A stretch of DNA of 64,000 bases from Sinomonas sp. ASV322 (GCF_030908245.1 NZ_JAVFJJ010000011.1:62001-126000); one strand, 5' to 3'. Counted from the first letter of the stretch, positions 23,667-33,312 are shown. Translations and numbers: made by a program. The notes: generated from the letters alone by a model not told the origin.

Positions 23667-24905
23667 TTACTCGGCGGCGGCAAGCTGGCCGCACGCGCCG
23701 TCGATCTCCTTGCCGCGCGTGTCGCGCAGGGTCGTGGGGATGCCGGCCGCGCGGAGGGTCTCGACAAACTCGTCCTGGACCTCGGGCTCGGACGCGGTCC
23801 AAATGGAACCCGGCGTCGGGTTGAGCGGGATCGGGTTGACGTGCACCCAGCCGCGGCCGCGCTGGTTGAGCTTCTTCGCGAGGAGGGACGCGCGCCAGGC
23901 GTGGTCGTTCATATCCTTGATGAGCGCGTACTCGATGCTCACGCGGCGGCCGGTCTTGCGGAAGTAGTCATGCGCGGCGTCGATCGCCTCGTCGACCTTC
24001 CAGCGGTTGTTGACGGGGATGAGCTCGTCGCGGAGCTCGTCGTCCGGGGCGTGCAGGGAGAGCGCGAACGTGACCGGGAGCTCCTCGTCGGCGAGCTTGC
24101 GGATCGCGGGGACGAGGCCCACGGTCGAGACCGTGATGTTGCGGGCCGACATGCCAAGCCCCTCGGGCGCGGGGTCCACGAAGCGGTGCACGGCGGCCAT
24201 GACCCGCTTGTAGTTCGCGAGCGGTTCCCCCATGCCCATGAAGACGATGTTCGTGACTCTTTCGTCGGGGTGCTCGGTCGCGCCCAACTCCCCCGCCGCG
24301 ATGACGCGGTTGGCGGCGACGACCTGGTCCACGATCTCCGCGGTCGACATGTTGCGCGTGAGGCCCGCCTGGCCCGTCGCGCAGAACGGGCAGTTCATGC
24401 CGCAGCCCGCCTGCGACGAGACGCACAGCGTGATGCGGCCCGGGTAGCGCATCAGCACGGACTCGACGAGCGCGCCGTCGAAGAGCCGCCACAGGAACTT
24501 GATGGTGTTGCCGTCGTCGGTGCGGAGTCGGCGGACCTCGGTGAGGAGCGGCGGGAACATTGCCTCGACAAGTTCCTCCCGGCCGGCCTTCGGGAGGTCG
24601 CTCATACGTTCCGGATCTGTGGTCCAGTGCTGGAAGTAGTGCGTGCTGAGCTGCTTCGCGCGGAAGGGCTGGAGGCCGAGCTCCTTGAGCGTCTCGGCGC
24701 GCTCCGCGAGCGTGAGGTCCGCGAGGTGCTGCGGCGGCTGCTTGACGCGGGGGGACGCGAACTGGAGCAGCGGCCGGCCCTCGGCCGTACGCTGCTGCTC
24801 CCAGCCCTCGGCGGCAGGCAGGACCTGGGGGCGCGCATCGCCGTCGGCCGAGCTCACGGCGGCACGGTTCAGCGGGGAGTTGGGGGTTCGCGTGGGGGAA
24901 GTCAT
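23667..24905 (-). CDS. rlmN: 23S rRNA (adenine2503-C2)-methyltransferase RlmN
   Basis: 412 residues: the N-terminal helical domain ([14 protein letters not shown]), the radical-SAM cluster motif CGMNCPFC, the methyl-carrying Cys region CGQLAAAE near the C-terminus (after [12 protein letters not shown]), [14 protein letters not shown], and [11 protein letters not shown]. It methylates A2503 of 23S rRNA and often A37 of some tRNAs. ATG 24905 is the most plausible start, giving normal length; the upstream extension is repetitive intergenic DNA. Confidence 0.95.
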   Translation of the reverse strand: MTSPTRTPNSPLNRAAVSSADGDARPQVLPAAEGWEQQRTAEGRPLLQFASPRVKQPPQHLADLTLAERAETLKELGLQPFRAKQLSTHYFQHWTTDPERMSDLPKAGREELVEAMFPPLLTEVRRLRTDDGNTIKFLWRLFDGALVESVLMRYPGRITLCVSSQAGCGMNCPFCATGQAGLTRNMSTAEIVDQVVAANRVIAAGELGATEHPDERVTNIVFMGMGEPLANYKRVMAAVHRFVDPAPEGLGMSARNITVSTVGLVPAIRKLADEELPVTFALSLHAPDDELRDELIPVNNRWKVDEAIDAAHDYFRKTGRRVSIEYALIKDMNDHAWRASLLAKKLNQRGRGWVHVNPIPLNPTPGSIWTASEPEVQDEFVETLRAAGIPTTLRDTRGKEIDGACGQLAAAE

Positions 24906-25000
24906 CCCGCCCATCATCCCATGCCAGTTTTCGCATTCCCCAATCGGGGCACTATGATTCCGCTCTCGCGGGGCCAGAGCTGACCTCCCGTCAGCGCCTC

Positions 25001-25072
25001 TCCCCGCACCGGTGCCCCGTCCCCGCAACGGTGCGCCTTCCCCGCACCGGTGCCCCGTCCCCGCAACGGTGC
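25001..25072. repeat. 38-bp period intergenic direct repeat
   Basis: Two 34-base copies (25001-25034 and 25039-25072) of TCCCCGCACCGGTGCCCCGT + CCCCGCAACGGTGC lie between the ABC transporter stop and rlmN. CCGCA and TGCGG pairs allow hairpins. The unit resembles the palindromic spacer at 49208-49310. Confidence 0.8.
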
Positions 25073-25152
25073 TGCGGACCCGCGGCCCAGTTGCGGGGAA
25101 GCGGCACCAACGTGACCGGTGGCGGCCGTCGTCGGCCGCGGCAACCGCGGCC

Positions 25153-27081
25153 CTACCGTTCCGCCCGCGCGACCGTCTCCGCACCGCCGGCACTCGCCCC
25201 GTTCGGGTTCGCGCCCGCCTGTTCGAGGTAGAGCCGCGCGTACGCGCCGCCCGCGGCGAGCAGCTCGGCATGAGTTCCGTGCTCGACGATGCGCCCGTGG
25301 TCCACGACGTAGATCACGTCCGCGCCGACGACGGTCGAGAGCCGGTGGGCGATCGCGATGGTCGTGCGGCCGTGGGCGGCGGTGTCGAGTGCCTTCTGCA
25401 CGACGCGCTCCGAGATCGTGTCGAGCGAGCTCGTGGCCTCGTCGAGCACGAGCACCTCGGGGTCCTTGAGCAGCACGCGCGCGATTGCGATGCGCTGCTT
25501 TTCGCCGCCCGAGAGCCGGTAGCCCCGCTCCCCCACGACCGTCTCGTAGCCGTCGGGGAAGGACGTGATCGTCTCGTGGATGTTCGCGGCGCGGGCGGCG
25601 GCCTCGAGCTCGTCCTGCGTCGCGTCGGCCTTCGCGTAGCGCAGGTTTTCGGCGATCGTCGCGTGGAACAGGTACGTCTCCTGGCTCACGATCCCGATGT
25701 GGCTCACGAGCGATTCGCGCTCGAGCTCCCGCACGTCCTCCCCGGCGAACCGCACGGCCCCTTCGCTCGCCTCGTAGAACCGCGGGATGAGGTAGGAGAC
25801 GGTCGTCTTCCCGGCGCCGCTCGGCCCCACGAACGCTGCGTACTGCCCGGGCTCGACGCGGAAGGAGACGTCCTCGAGCGTGGCCCGGTCCTCGCCGCGC
25901 GAATCCGGGTAGCGGAACGTCACGCCGTCGAACTCGATTTCACCGAGCCGCGGCGAATCCTCGGAGAGGGGCACGGCGCCCGGGGCATCGGCGATCGCGG
26001 GTCGCAGGTCGAGGTATTCGAAGATGCGCGCGAAGAGCGCGCCGGAGGTCTGGAGGTCGAGGGCCACGCGCATGATCGCGATGAGCGGGAAGAGCAGCCT
26101 GGCCTGGACGGTCGTGAAGGCGACGATCGTTCCGGCGGTGATGGTGACGAGGCCGCCCGAGAGAAGCCAGCCCGCCACGAGGTACACGATCGCCGGAATC
26201 GATGAGAGGAAGATGCTCACGAGCGCGAAGAAGTACTGGCCGCTCATGGCCTGCCGCACCTGGAGCTTCACGAGGTTGCGGTTCTCGGCCGAGTACTTCT
26301 CGATCTCGTCCGGCTGGCGATTGAAGCTCTTCGAGAGCAGGATTCCGGACACGCTGAGCGATTCCTGCGTGATCGCCGTCATGTCGGAGAGGGACTCCTG
26401 CGTCTTCGTCGCGATGCGCGCGCGTACCTGCCCGACGCGGCGCTGGGCGATGACGAGGAACGGCATGAGGACGACGGCGATGAGCGTCAGCTGGGCGTTG
26501 AGCGCGACCATCGCGACGAACGCCGCGATCACAGTCACGATGTTCCCCACGACGCCGGAGACCGTATTGGCCAAGACGCCCGCGACGCCGCCGACGTCGT
26601 TCTGGAGGCGGGACTGGATCACGCCGGTCTTGGTGCGCGTGAAGAAGCTCAGCTCCATGGACTGCAGATGGCTGAACAGCCGGACGCGCAGCGAGCCCAT
26701 GACCGAGTTGCCCACGGTCGATGTGAGGTACGTCTGCCACACCCCGAGGAGGGCGGAGACGATGTACACGGCGGTCATGAGCCCCACGAGCTCGGCGAGC
26801 CGAGCGATGTTGGGGTGGCCTCCGGGCGGGAACAGGCCGTCGTCGAACGTCCTCTGGGTGAGCAGCGGCGGGGCGACGGAGAGAGCGGCCCCCACGAGTA
26901 CGAGGACCACGGTCACGACGAGCGCGCCGCGGTGCGGCGCGAAGAGCTCCGCGATGCGACGGAACAGGTGCGGAATCTTGGGCGCCTCGGCGTTGAGCTT
27001 CTTCTGCAGCGCGACGTCGCCCCCCGAAACGCCACCGCCGCGCCCGACGGCGGGCGGTCGCCCGGGTGTGATGTGGGACAT
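25153..27081 (-). CDS. Multidrug-type ABC transporter, fused permease and ATPase
   Basis: 642 residues: an exporter membrane domain with six hydrophobic segments (about 55-355; note [22 protein letters not shown] and [16 protein letters not shown]) and an ATPase with Walker [12 protein letters not shown]-loop [14 protein letters not shown], signature [17 protein letters not shown], Walker [13 protein letters not shown] and IAHRLST. It would work as a homodimer exporting hydrophobic compounds. ATG 27081 follows AGGAGG by 3 bases. The PadR gene ends 39 bases upstream, so the two probably form one operon, as in PadR-controlled drug exporters. Confidence 0.94.
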   Translation of the reverse strand: MSHITPGRPPAVGRGGGVSGGDVALQKKLNAEAPKIPHLFRRIAELFAPHRGALVVTVVLVLVGAALSVAPPLLTQRTFDDGLFPPGGHPNIARLAELVGLMTAVYIVSALLGVWQTYLTSTVGNSVMGSLRVRLFSHLQSMELSFFTRTKTGVIQSRLQNDVGGVAGVLANTVSGVVGNIVTVIAAFVAMVALNAQLTLIAVVLMPFLVIAQRRVGQVRARIATKTQESLSDMTAITQESLSVSGILLSKSFNRQPDEIEKYSAENRNLVKLQVRQAMSGQYFFALVSIFLSSIPAIVYLVAGWLLSGGLVTITAGTIVAFTTVQARLLFPLIAIMRVALDLQTSGALFARIFEYLDLRPAIADAPGAVPLSEDSPRLGEIEFDGVTFRYPDSRGEDRATLEDVSFRVEPGQYAAFVGPSGAGKTTVSYLIPRFYEASEGAVRFAGEDVRELERESLVSHIGIVSQETYLFHATIAENLRYAKADATQDELEAAARAANIHETITSFPDGYETVVGERGYRLSGGEKQRIAIARVLLKDPEVLVLDEATSSLDTISERVVQKALDTAAHGRTTIAIAHRLSTVVGADVIYVVDHGRIVEHGTHAELLAAGGAYARLYLEQAGANPNGASAGGAETVARAER

Positions 27082-27120
27082 GCGCCTCCTTGGGATACGG
27101 CCTACTCTGCAATGATCCCG

Positions 27121-27738
27121 CTACTCGGCGAGGATGAGGTACAGCGCTTTGCGGGCCTCGTCGATCGCGGCGGCCGCCTTGGTTCGCTGCTCGTCGGTCG
27201 CGGCGAACCGGAACTGGTGAAGCACGCCGAAGAACTTCTTGGCGCTCTCGACGAGGGCGTCCGAGGCCTCGCTCGTCCCCGGCGCGGCGTCCCACGCCCT
27301 CTGGAGCTCCTCGGCGTGGTCCGCGACGTACTCGCGGCCGGCCTCGGTGAGCGCGAACTCGGTGCGCTTGCCTTCCCCTGCCTGCTCGACGAGCTCTTCG
27401 TCGACGAGCTGCTGGAGCGTCGGGTAGACGGATCCGGGGCTCGGACGCCACATGCCGTTCGTGCGCTCGTTCGCGGCCTGGATGATGCCGTAGCCCGTGT
27501 TCGGGCTCTCGGACAGGAGCGAGAGGATCATCGCGCGGATGTCCCCGCGGCTCGCGCGGCGTCCGCCGCGAGGACCGAATCCGGGCGGGAAGTCGCGGCC
27601 CGGCCCGAAGCCTCGCCCGAACCCGCGGCCGAAGCCCGGCCCGAAGCCGCCGGGGCCGAATCCCCCGGGACCGCCGGGCCCGAAGCCGTGCCCGTCGTGG
27701 TGGCGACGCTCATCATGGTGGTCTGGATGTGGATGCAT
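27121..27738 (-). CDS. PadR-family regulator with His- and Gly/Phe-rich N-terminal tail
   Basis: 205 residues. Residues 1-62 are a low-complexity tail: seven or more His (MHPHPDHHDERRHHDGHGFG) followed by repeats of GPGGFGPGFGRGF. Then comes the PadR winged helix (RGDIRAMILSLLSESPNTGYGIIQAANERTNGMWRPSPGSVYPTLQQLVDEELV, about 62-115) and a C-terminal dimerisation helix pair. ATG 27738 is chosen for AGGAGA 8 bases upstream; the longer reading to 27795 would start inside the operators. It probably represses the ABC exporter gene downstream and itself. The His-rich tail could bind metal. Confidence 0.9.
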   Translation of the reverse strand: MHPHPDHHDERRHHDGHGFGPGGPGGFGPGGFGPGFGRGFGRGFGPGRDFPPGFGPRGGRRASRGDIRAMILSLLSESPNTGYGIIQAANERTNGMWRPSPGSVYPTLQQLVDEELVEQAGEGKRTEFALTEAGREYVADHAEELQRAWDAAPGTSEASDALVESAKKFFGVLHQFRFAATDEQRTKAAAAIDEARKALYLILAE

Positions 27739-27758
27739 GTGTTCTCTCCTGAATGAGC

Positions 27759-27783
27759 GATACATCGAAGGGTACGATGTATC
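27759..27783. promoter_or_regulatory. PadR operator 1
   Basis: GATACATCG and CGATGTATC, a perfect 9-bp inverted repeat with 7-base spacer, 21 bases upstream of the PadR start. A further ATC-rich half-site (CGATGCATC) follows at 27785-27793. Confidence 0.7.
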
Positions 27784-27793
27784 TCGATGCATC

Positions 27794-27807
27794 AACGATA
27801 TATCGTT
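27794..27807. promoter_or_regulatory. PadR operator 2 / promoter palindrome
   Basis: AACGATATATCGTT is a perfect 14-bp palindrome containing a TATATC -10-like core, 56 bases upstream of the PadR start. With operator 1 it covers the likely promoter, giving autoregulation. Confidence 0.65.
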
Positions 27808-27952
27808 AAGTTTCGTTCCACAAGACCACTCCCGGACTCTTGCCCGCGCCGTTGGACATGACTAATCTCGTCAATACTTTGACGGCTGTCGGCTGGGGAC
27901 GACCGGAGAAGTAACGCCCTTCAACCGGTGTCACCTCACTTCGGGAGTTCAC

Positions 27953-29740
27953 ATGAGCGCTGTCTCGTCCACACCCAACTTCAACCACGGCTACCCGACA
28001 CCGGGACCACAGTCGCCCACGCCGCAGAAGGTCATGGATCACGTCTTCTTCCTCTCGCAGGGCGCGTGGAAGCAGGCGCGTGAAGACCAGCAATTCGACT
28101 TCGTCGTGATCGGCACGGGCTTCTGTTCGCTCGCGTTCGCCGAGCGGACCCTCTCGCACAACCCCCTCGCTCGAATCCTCATCCTCGAGCGCGGGACGTT
28201 CTTCCTCCCGCAGCACTTCCAGAACCTGCCGCTCCCCTATCGGCAGACGCTCGGCGGCCTGTCCGAGACGTTCCCGTGGACCCTCTCCGCCCAGACGGCA
28301 AAGCAGCCTGCGGGGAACATCAGCTGGCAGCACGGCATGGTGCCCTTCTACGGCGGCCGCAGCATCATGTGGAGCGCGTGGTGCCCGCGGCCCGAGCCGC
28401 AGGAGATGCGCGCGTGGCCCGCCGAGACGATCGCCGCGGCCCAGCGAAACTTCGCGAGCGCGGAGGCCCTCCTCAACGTCATCCCGGCCGACCGCATCGA
28501 CGCCGGCGAGTCACGGGCGGCGCTCGAGGTCATCGGCCGCACCCGCCCCGTGTACGGCACCCTCCAGAAGGGCCTGCAGGAGATCCTCGGCGCAGACTTC
28601 CACCGCATCGATTCCGGCACGCGCTGGATCCCCGCGCCGCTCGCGGCCGCGGCCGGCGCCGACTCCGGCATCGACTTCGCGAAGTTCTCCACCCCGGCCG
28701 TCCTCCTCGAGCTCGCTGACCGCCAGGCCGCGCTCGCGGCGAACGGCGACGGCTCGCCGCTGAGCATCGTCACCGAGTGCACGGTCGAACGCATCCACTC
28801 CCAAGGCGGCGTCGCGACCGCGCTCGAGACGAGCCGCGGCGTCGTCGCCCTCGGGGACGCCCAGCTCGTCCTCGCCATGGGCACCCTGCCGCCCACCACG
28901 CTCGTCCTCAACTCATTCCCGGAGACGCCCGGCGCCGGCTCGACGTTCTCGGCCCACTTCATCACGTCGGTCGTCGCGCGGGTGCCGCGCGACGACTTCC
29001 CCTTCGGCGAAGGCCTCGGCAGCCTCGAAGTCGCCGCGATCTACCTCGCGGGCGAGAGCCCGGCGGGCATGCAGTACCACGTCCAGCTCTCAGTCCTCTC
29101 GGATCGCGAGCCCGTCATCAACGCGCAGAAGGCCGAGCGCTATGCCCCGGACGTCGTCGCGACGGCGTCGGCGGCGCAGCTCCGCGGCTCCGAGGACTAC
29201 CTCGTGTTCGTGTGCGCCGTACTGGGCGAGCTCGACGAGGCGAACCCCGAGAACTGGCTCAAGCCCGACGGCGGCCCCGACCCGACGTGCAACGTGACGC
29301 TCCAGGTCCTGGCCAACGGGACGGACCGCGAGACGTGGGACACGATGGACGAGGCGACGTTCCAGATGATGGAGCGGGTCTTCTCCCCCGCGGGCGCGGG
29401 CCGCGTCGAGTACTGGCACGGAAGCCCGGACGACGGCAGCTGGTCGTCCGGGCGGCCGGCCATCCCCGAGCGGCGCGTCCCCGGCCTCGTCCACGAGGGC
29501 TCCACGCTCGCGATCGGCGAAACCGGAGAGTTCCCCGTGGACACGGGCTACCGCCTGCGCGGCACCGAGAACGTGTTCGTCACAGGGGGCGGGCTGTGGC
29601 CCACGGGCGGCTCGTGGAACCCGACCATGACCATGACGGCGCTCGCGCAGGACCTCGCGGACCGCCTCGCGCGGCCCTCCGGCGAGACCGCCGAGGATCA
29701 CGCCGAGGTCGCGGCGACCGAGGCGGCGGGCGCGCGATGA
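27953..29740 (+). CDS. GMC-type FAD oxidoreductase
   Basis: 595 residues. The FAD Rossmann motif is VVIGTGFCSLAFAE near 51-64 (third Gly replaced by Ser), followed by ILERG; the segment WQHGMVPFYGGRSIMWSAW resembles the GMC substrate/FAD region, and the C-terminal block TGGGLWPTGGSWNPTMTMTALAQDLADRL is the family's FAD-closing motif. GMC enzymes oxidise alcohols or sugars. ATG 27953 has GGGAG 6 bases upstream. It is followed, with 4-base overlap, by a PAS protein and then a DUF985 cupin, an arrangement I do not recognise from characterised pathways. Confidence 0.88.
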   Translation: MSAVSSTPNFNHGYPTPGPQSPTPQKVMDHVFFLSQGAWKQAREDQQFDFVVIGTGFCSLAFAERTLSHNPLARILILERGTFFLPQHFQNLPLPYRQTLGGLSETFPWTLSAQTAKQPAGNISWQHGMVPFYGGRSIMWSAWCPRPEPQEMRAWPAETIAAAQRNFASAEALLNVIPADRIDAGESRAALEVIGRTRPVYGTLQKGLQEILGADFHRIDSGTRWIPAPLAAAAGADSGIDFAKFSTPAVLLELADRQAALAANGDGSPLSIVTECTVERIHSQGGVATALETSRGVVALGDAQLVLAMGTLPPTTLVLNSFPETPGAGSTFSAHFITSVVARVPRDDFPFGEGLGSLEVAAIYLAGESPAGMQYHVQLSVLSDREPVINAQKAERYAPDVVATASAAQLRGSEDYLVFVCAVLGELDEANPENWLKPDGGPDPTCNVTLQVLANGTDRETWDTMDEATFQMMERVFSPAGAGRVEYWHGSPDDGSWSSGRPAIPERRVPGLVHEGSTLAIGETGEFPVDTGYRLRGTENVFVTGGGLWPTGGSWNPTMTMTALAQDLADRLARPSGETAEDHAEVAATEAAGAR

Positions 29741-30135
29741 GCGAAACTCCCGACCCTGTGATCCTGCCGACCGAGCCGCCCATGAGCGTCGCGGACGTCC
29801 TCAACCGGCAGGATGGCGTCTATTGGGTCGTCAAGAACCGCGACTCGGTGTTCCTTTGGGTCAACGAGAACTTCGCCGACCTCGTGGGGATGACCAAGGA
29901 CCAGCTCATCGGCCACCGGGACTCGCGCGCGGCCCATGTCGAGCACGACCAGCAGGTCATGGCGAGCGGCAAGCCCCTCCTGAACTTCCACGAGACGATC
30001 GCCGTGCCCACGAAATCGGGCGGCATGGTCAACGTGGACATCGTGACGCAGAAGGGGCTCCTCCGCTCGCTCGACACCGGCGAGATCATCGGCATCACCG
30101 TGTGCTTCAGCCTCGCGAATCCGGTCGATGAGTAG
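29737..30135 (+). CDS. Stand-alone PAS-domain protein
   Basis: 132 residues made of a single PAS fold: NRQDGVYWVVKNRDSVFLWVNENFADLVGMTKDQLIGHRD, then HETIAVPTKSGGMVNVDIVTQKG and a final strand GEIIGITVCFSLA. No kinase, cyclase or DNA-binding domain is attached, so it acts as a ligand- or redox-binding partner. Its ATG overlaps the oxidoreductase stop (ATGA), and its own end overlaps the cupin start by 8 bases, implying stoichiometric co-expression. Confidence 0.88.
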   Translation: MSETPDPVILPTEPPMSVADVLNRQDGVYWVVKNRDSVFLWVNENFADLVGMTKDQLIGHRDSRAAHVEHDQQVMASGKPLLNFHETIAVPTKSGGMVNVDIVTQKGLLRSLDTGEIIGITVCFSLANPVDE

Positions 30136-30673
30136 CGCGGCACGAAGTAGCCCCGCACCGCGCAGTCCAGCACGAGGCTGGATCGAGCGGCTGGGGCTCG
30201 CGCCGTCGTCCGTCGGCGGCTGGTTCGGCGCCGCGATGGGCTCGGACGAAACGGTCGACGGCGCGGCGCTGCCTTCGCGCTTCAGCGGCCCCCACCCGCT
30301 GTACTCGTCGAATTGGTACCTGCTTGAGGAGGGGCAGCATCTGCTCCTCCACCAGCTCGCCCAGGACGAGCTCTGGTTCTTCCACGTCGGCGGACCGATA
30401 GTCCTTCACAGCTTCCCAGACTCGGGCCCGCTGACCGTCGCCGTGGGGCCCGACCCGGAACGGGGCCAGACCCTGCACGCCGCCGCGCCGCATTCCACAT
30501 GGTTCGGCGCGGAGCTTGAGCCGGGAGCGGGGTTCGCGCTCGTGAGCTGCAGCCTCGGGCCGGGCTGGCGGCCGTCGGACCCGAGACTCCCCACGGACGA
30601 CGACGTCGACCGCCTCTCCGCACGGTTCCCCGAGCGGGAGGAGCTCATCCGCCGGCTCGCGGCCGCCCCGTGA
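30128..30673 (+). CDS. DUF985-type cupin protein
   Basis: 181 residues of the YML079w/DUF985 cupin family: SGPHPLYSSNWYLLEEGQHLLLHQLAQDELWFFHVGGPIVLH and QTLHAAAPHSTWFGAELEPGAGFALVSCSLGPGWRP. The family has a jelly-roll fold with an internal ligand pocket; its reaction is not established. Third gene of the GMC-PAS operon. An N-terminal extension of about 20 residues precedes the domain. Confidence 0.85.
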   Translation: MSSAARSSPAPRSPARGWIERLGLAPSSVGGWFGAAMGSDETVDGAALPSRFSGPHPLYSSNWYLLEEGQHLLLHQLAQDELWFFHVGGPIVLHSFPDSGPLTVAVGPDPERGQTLHAAAPHSTWFGAELEPGAGFALVSCSLGPGWRPSDPRLPTDDDVDRLSARFPEREELIRRLAAAP

Positions 30674-30674
30674 G

Positions 30675-31148
30675 CTAAGCCCTGACGCGGTGGCGGCTCA
30701 CGATCGAGACGCGATTGAAGACGTTCATCGTGGCCGCCGCCCAGCACAGGACCGAATACGTCGTGTCCCCCACCGCGAACCGGGCTGACTCGAGGGCGGC
30801 CACGCGCTCGTCCTCATCCGGCAGCAAGGTGACGGCCTCGGCGATGGCGAGCGCGGCTTCCTCGAACTCGGTGAAGATCATCGCGGTCTCGCGCCACGCG
30901 GGCAGCACGCGCAGCTTGACCGCCTCGACCCCGGCCTCCTCGGCGAGTCGAACATGGAGATTGAGGCAGTAGGCGCAGCCATTGAGCTGGGAGATGCGCA
31001 CGTTGGCGAGTTCGATGACGTCCCGCGGCACTCCCGCCGCCTCCGCCGCCTCGCGCACGGCGGCCGCAAGCATGTTGAGGGCTTTCCACGATGCTGGGTC
31101 GGCCTTGTCGAGGTAGAACGCGGGGATCGGGCTCGTCGTGTCGGTCAT
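30675..31148 (-). CDS. AhpD-like carboxymuconolactone decarboxylase-family protein
   Basis: 157 residues. The redox pair is seen in NGCAYCLNLH (C-x-x-C followed by His three residues on), typical of AhpD-type peroxidase-associated proteins rather than of true 4-carboxymuconolactone decarboxylase. Preceding ELANVRISQL and following helices match the CMD/AhpD fold. It is convergent with the DUF985 gene (2-base gap) and precedes nothing obviously linked. Confidence 0.88.
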   Translation of the reverse strand: MTDTTSPIPAFYLDKADPASWKALNMLAAAVREAAEAAGVPRDVIELANVRISQLNGCAYCLNLHVRLAEEAGVEAVKLRVLPAWRETAMIFTEFEEAALAIAEAVTLLPDEDERVAALESARFAVGDTTYSVLCWAAATMNVFNRVSIVSRHRVRA

Positions 31149-31192
31149 AGGGGCATCCTTTCACCCGGCGCACCCCGGGCGGACGTGGCCGG

Positions 31193-32383
31193 CTACTTCC
31201 CCTGCCACCCCGTGTAGCACTTGGCGATGTACGCGCGGCCGTGCTCCGACTCGAGCAGCGAGCGCAGCTCCCCGAGCTGGCGCGCGCGGAAGAAGGCGTG
31301 GTTGGCCTCGCTCGGGACGGTGTGCAGGAGCGTCGTCATCCAGTACGAGAAGTACTGCGCCTTCCACACGCGGTTGAGCGCGCGGTCGGAGTAGGTGTCC
31401 AGGAGGGCCGAGGAACCGGTTGAGAAGTACGAATCGAGCGATTCGAACAGGAGCTTCACGTCGTGGAGTGCGAGGTTGAGGCCCTTCGCGCCCGTGGGCG
31501 GGACGGTGTGGGCGGCGTCGCCGGCGAGGAACAAGTTCCCGTGGCGCATGGGGGTGTGGACGAACGAGCGGAACGGCAGCACGACCTTGTCGATGACCGG
31601 CCCCTCCTTGAGCTCGAAGCCGTTGCCGTTGACGCGGAGGCGCAGCTGCTCCCAGATCTGCTCGTCGGTCCAGCCAGCGGGGTTCGTCGTCGGATCGCAC
31701 TGGAAGTACATGCGCTGCACGGTATCGGTGCGCTGGCTGATGAGCGCGAAGCCGTGGGCCGAGTTCGCGTAGATGAGCTCGGGAGCGCTGCGCGGCGCCT
31801 CGGCGAGGATTCCGAACCACGCGAACGGGTACTCGTTGAAGTACCACGTGCGCTCCGCCTCGGGCACCGCGGCGCGGCACTGCGAGCGCGAGCCGTCGGC
31901 GCCCACGAGGATGTCCGCCTGGAGCTCCCACTCCTGGCCGGCGTCGTCGGTGAAGAACACCTTGGGATTGCCCGTGAGGTCGTCGATGCGCGTGTTCGAG
32001 CATGAATAGCGCACGTCGCCCCAGTCGGCGTCGCGCCGGGCGGCGAGATCGTCGAACACGTCGTTCTGCGGGTAGAGCCACACGGACTGACCGGTAAGCG
32101 CCTTGAAGTCGATGCGGTGCCCCTCGCCGTTGACGCGGAACTCCGTGCCCTCGTGCTCGTGGCCGTTCCGGAGGACGTTGTCGACCCCCGCGTCGACGAG
32201 CAGGTCCACCGATCCGGCCTCGAGGATGCCGGCGCGGATGGTCTGGGAAATCGCCTCGCGGCTGCGGATCTCCACGACCGTGTTCTCGATCCCGGCCCGG
32301 AACAGGAGGTGGGACAGCATGAGCCCGGCGGGACCGGCGCCCATGATGGCCACCTGGGTCTTGTGGATCTTGCGTTCGCTCAT
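31193..32383 (-). CDS. pobA: 4-hydroxybenzoate 3-monooxygenase
   Basis: 396 residues, a class A flavin monooxygenase: FAD motif VAIMGAGPAGLMLSHLLFRAGI, DG motif ILVGADGSRSQCRAAVP, and GD motif NLFLAGDAAHTVPPTGAKGLNLALHD. Length and the segments RAGILEAGSVDLL and SVWLYPQNDVFDDL match PobA. It hydroxylates 4-hydroxybenzoate to protocatechuate using NAD(P)H and O2. ATG 32383 gives the normal N-terminus (MSERKIHKTQVAI). A perfect IclR-type palindrome (32483-32497) lies 100 bases upstream. Confidence 0.95.
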   Translation of the reverse strand: MSERKIHKTQVAIMGAGPAGLMLSHLLFRAGIENTVVEIRSREAISQTIRAGILEAGSVDLLVDAGVDNVLRNGHEHEGTEFRVNGEGHRIDFKALTGQSVWLYPQNDVFDDLAARRDADWGDVRYSCSNTRIDDLTGNPKVFFTDDAGQEWELQADILVGADGSRSQCRAAVPEAERTWYFNEYPFAWFGILAEAPRSAPELIYANSAHGFALISQRTDTVQRMYFQCDPTTNPAGWTDEQIWEQLRLRVNGNGFELKEGPVIDKVVLPFRSFVHTPMRHGNLFLAGDAAHTVPPTGAKGLNLALHDVKLLFESLDSYFSTGSSALLDTYSDRALNRVWKAQYFSYWMTTLLHTVPSEANHAFFRARQLGELRSLLESEHGRAYIAKCYTGWQGK

Positions 32384-32482
32384 TTCAGACTCGCTTTCAG
32401 CTGCGGGGCCGGCCCACCTTTGGGCCCGCACCGGACGACTGCTTCGAGTGTGCGACGGATCACTCCGGCGGCGTTAGCCAGG

Positions 32483-32497
32483 TTCCGTTGAACGGAA
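32483..32497. promoter_or_regulatory. IclR-type operator, pobA side
   Basis: TTCCGTTGAACGGAA, a perfect 7-bp inverted repeat around one base, between the iclR stop and pobA. The same 15-mer recurs exactly at 48059 and with one change at 33298. Confidence 0.75.
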
Positions 32498-32505
32498 TTC
32501 TTTGA

Positions 32506-33255
32506 TCAGCCCGTGGGCGCGGCGAGCTGCCTCCCGATTCCGCGCGCCGCGGTCTTGAGAGCGGGGACGATCTGGTGGATGCGCACCTCCGCTATCGGGA
32601 CGACGACGCCGATCGCCGCAACCGCGAGCCCCTGGCGGTCTTCGACAGGCACGGCGATGCCCCACGTATCGGGATCGACGACGCCGGCGAGCTCGGCGAA
32701 GCCCCGCTCGGCGGCGGTCGCGAGAAGCTGACGCACGTGGTCCACCGTCGTCCGCCCGGAAGGATCGTAGAACCGCGAGAGGTACTCGTTCTGCGCGTGG
32801 CGCGGCTGGCCCGCCATGAGCGCAACGCCCGCGGAGGAAATGTGCACAGGCATGCGGCCCGCGACCTTGGCGCGGTTCGCCACCGACCCGCGGCGGGAGA
32901 GCCGCTCGACGAACAGGACGTCGTCGCCCTGCAGCACGGCCAGGTTGACGTTCTGGTTGAGAACCTGATGGATGTCGTCCATGAACGGCAGCGCCGCCTG
33001 GCGCAGGACGAGGATGGGCGAGTTGCGGTTCACGAGCTCCCAGAGCCGCAGGCCGAGCTGGATCTTGCCGCCGGGCGCCTGCTCGAGCAGGCGGTGCAGT
33101 GCGAGCTGGCTGACGATCCGGTGGGCGCTCGTGAGCGGCAGGCCTGCACGGTCCGCGAGTTCGGTGAGCGGCAGCGCGCTCACGCCTTCCGGGAAGGCCT
33201 CGAGGACGCGGACCACGCGGTCAATGACCGAGTCTCCTGAGCTTGAGTTGGCCAC
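32506..33255 (-). CDS. IclR-family regulator, probable regulator of pobA and the aromatic transporter
   Basis: 249 residues: N-terminal winged helix (VIDRVVRVLEAFPEGVSALPLTELADRAGLPLTSAHRIVSQL) and the IclR effector domain (about 75-245, with AKVAGRMPVHISSAGVALMAG and DPDTWGIAVPVEDRQG). It is placed between pobA (same strand, downstream) and the divergent transporter gene, with the palindrome TTCCRTTSAACGGAA on both sides, which makes it the most likely binder of that sequence. The effector would be 4-hydroxybenzoate or protocatechuate by analogy; not shown by sequence. Confidence 0.9.
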   Translation of the reverse strand: MANSSSGDSVIDRVVRVLEAFPEGVSALPLTELADRAGLPLTSAHRIVSQLALHRLLEQAPGGKIQLGLRLWELVNRNSPILVLRQAALPFMDDIHQVLNQNVNLAVLQGDDVLFVERLSRRGSVANRAKVAGRMPVHISSAGVALMAGQPRHAQNEYLSRFYDPSGRTTVDHVRQLLATAAERGFAELAGVVDPDTWGIAVPVEDRQGLAVAAIGVVVPIAEVRIHQIVPALKTAARGIGRQLAAPTG

Positions 33256-33297
33256 GGCGCCTCCCCTGCTGATTCCGATAGTGGCTACTGTTCATTA

Positions 33298-33312
33298 TTC
33301 CATTCAACGGAA
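33298..33312. promoter_or_regulatory. IclR-type operator, iclR/transporter divergent promoter
   Basis: TTCCATTCAACGGAA, one arm change relative to the perfect copies. On the minus strand TTGAAT inside it could serve as the -35 of iclR. It stands 43 bases before the iclR start and 71 bases before the transporter start. Confidence 0.7.

Noticed and set aside
30675-31148. CMD-family gene next to pobA considered as pcaC
   Set aside because: It has the C-x-x-C pair of AhpD-like proteins, and a genuine pcaC is present in the pca operon at 43714.
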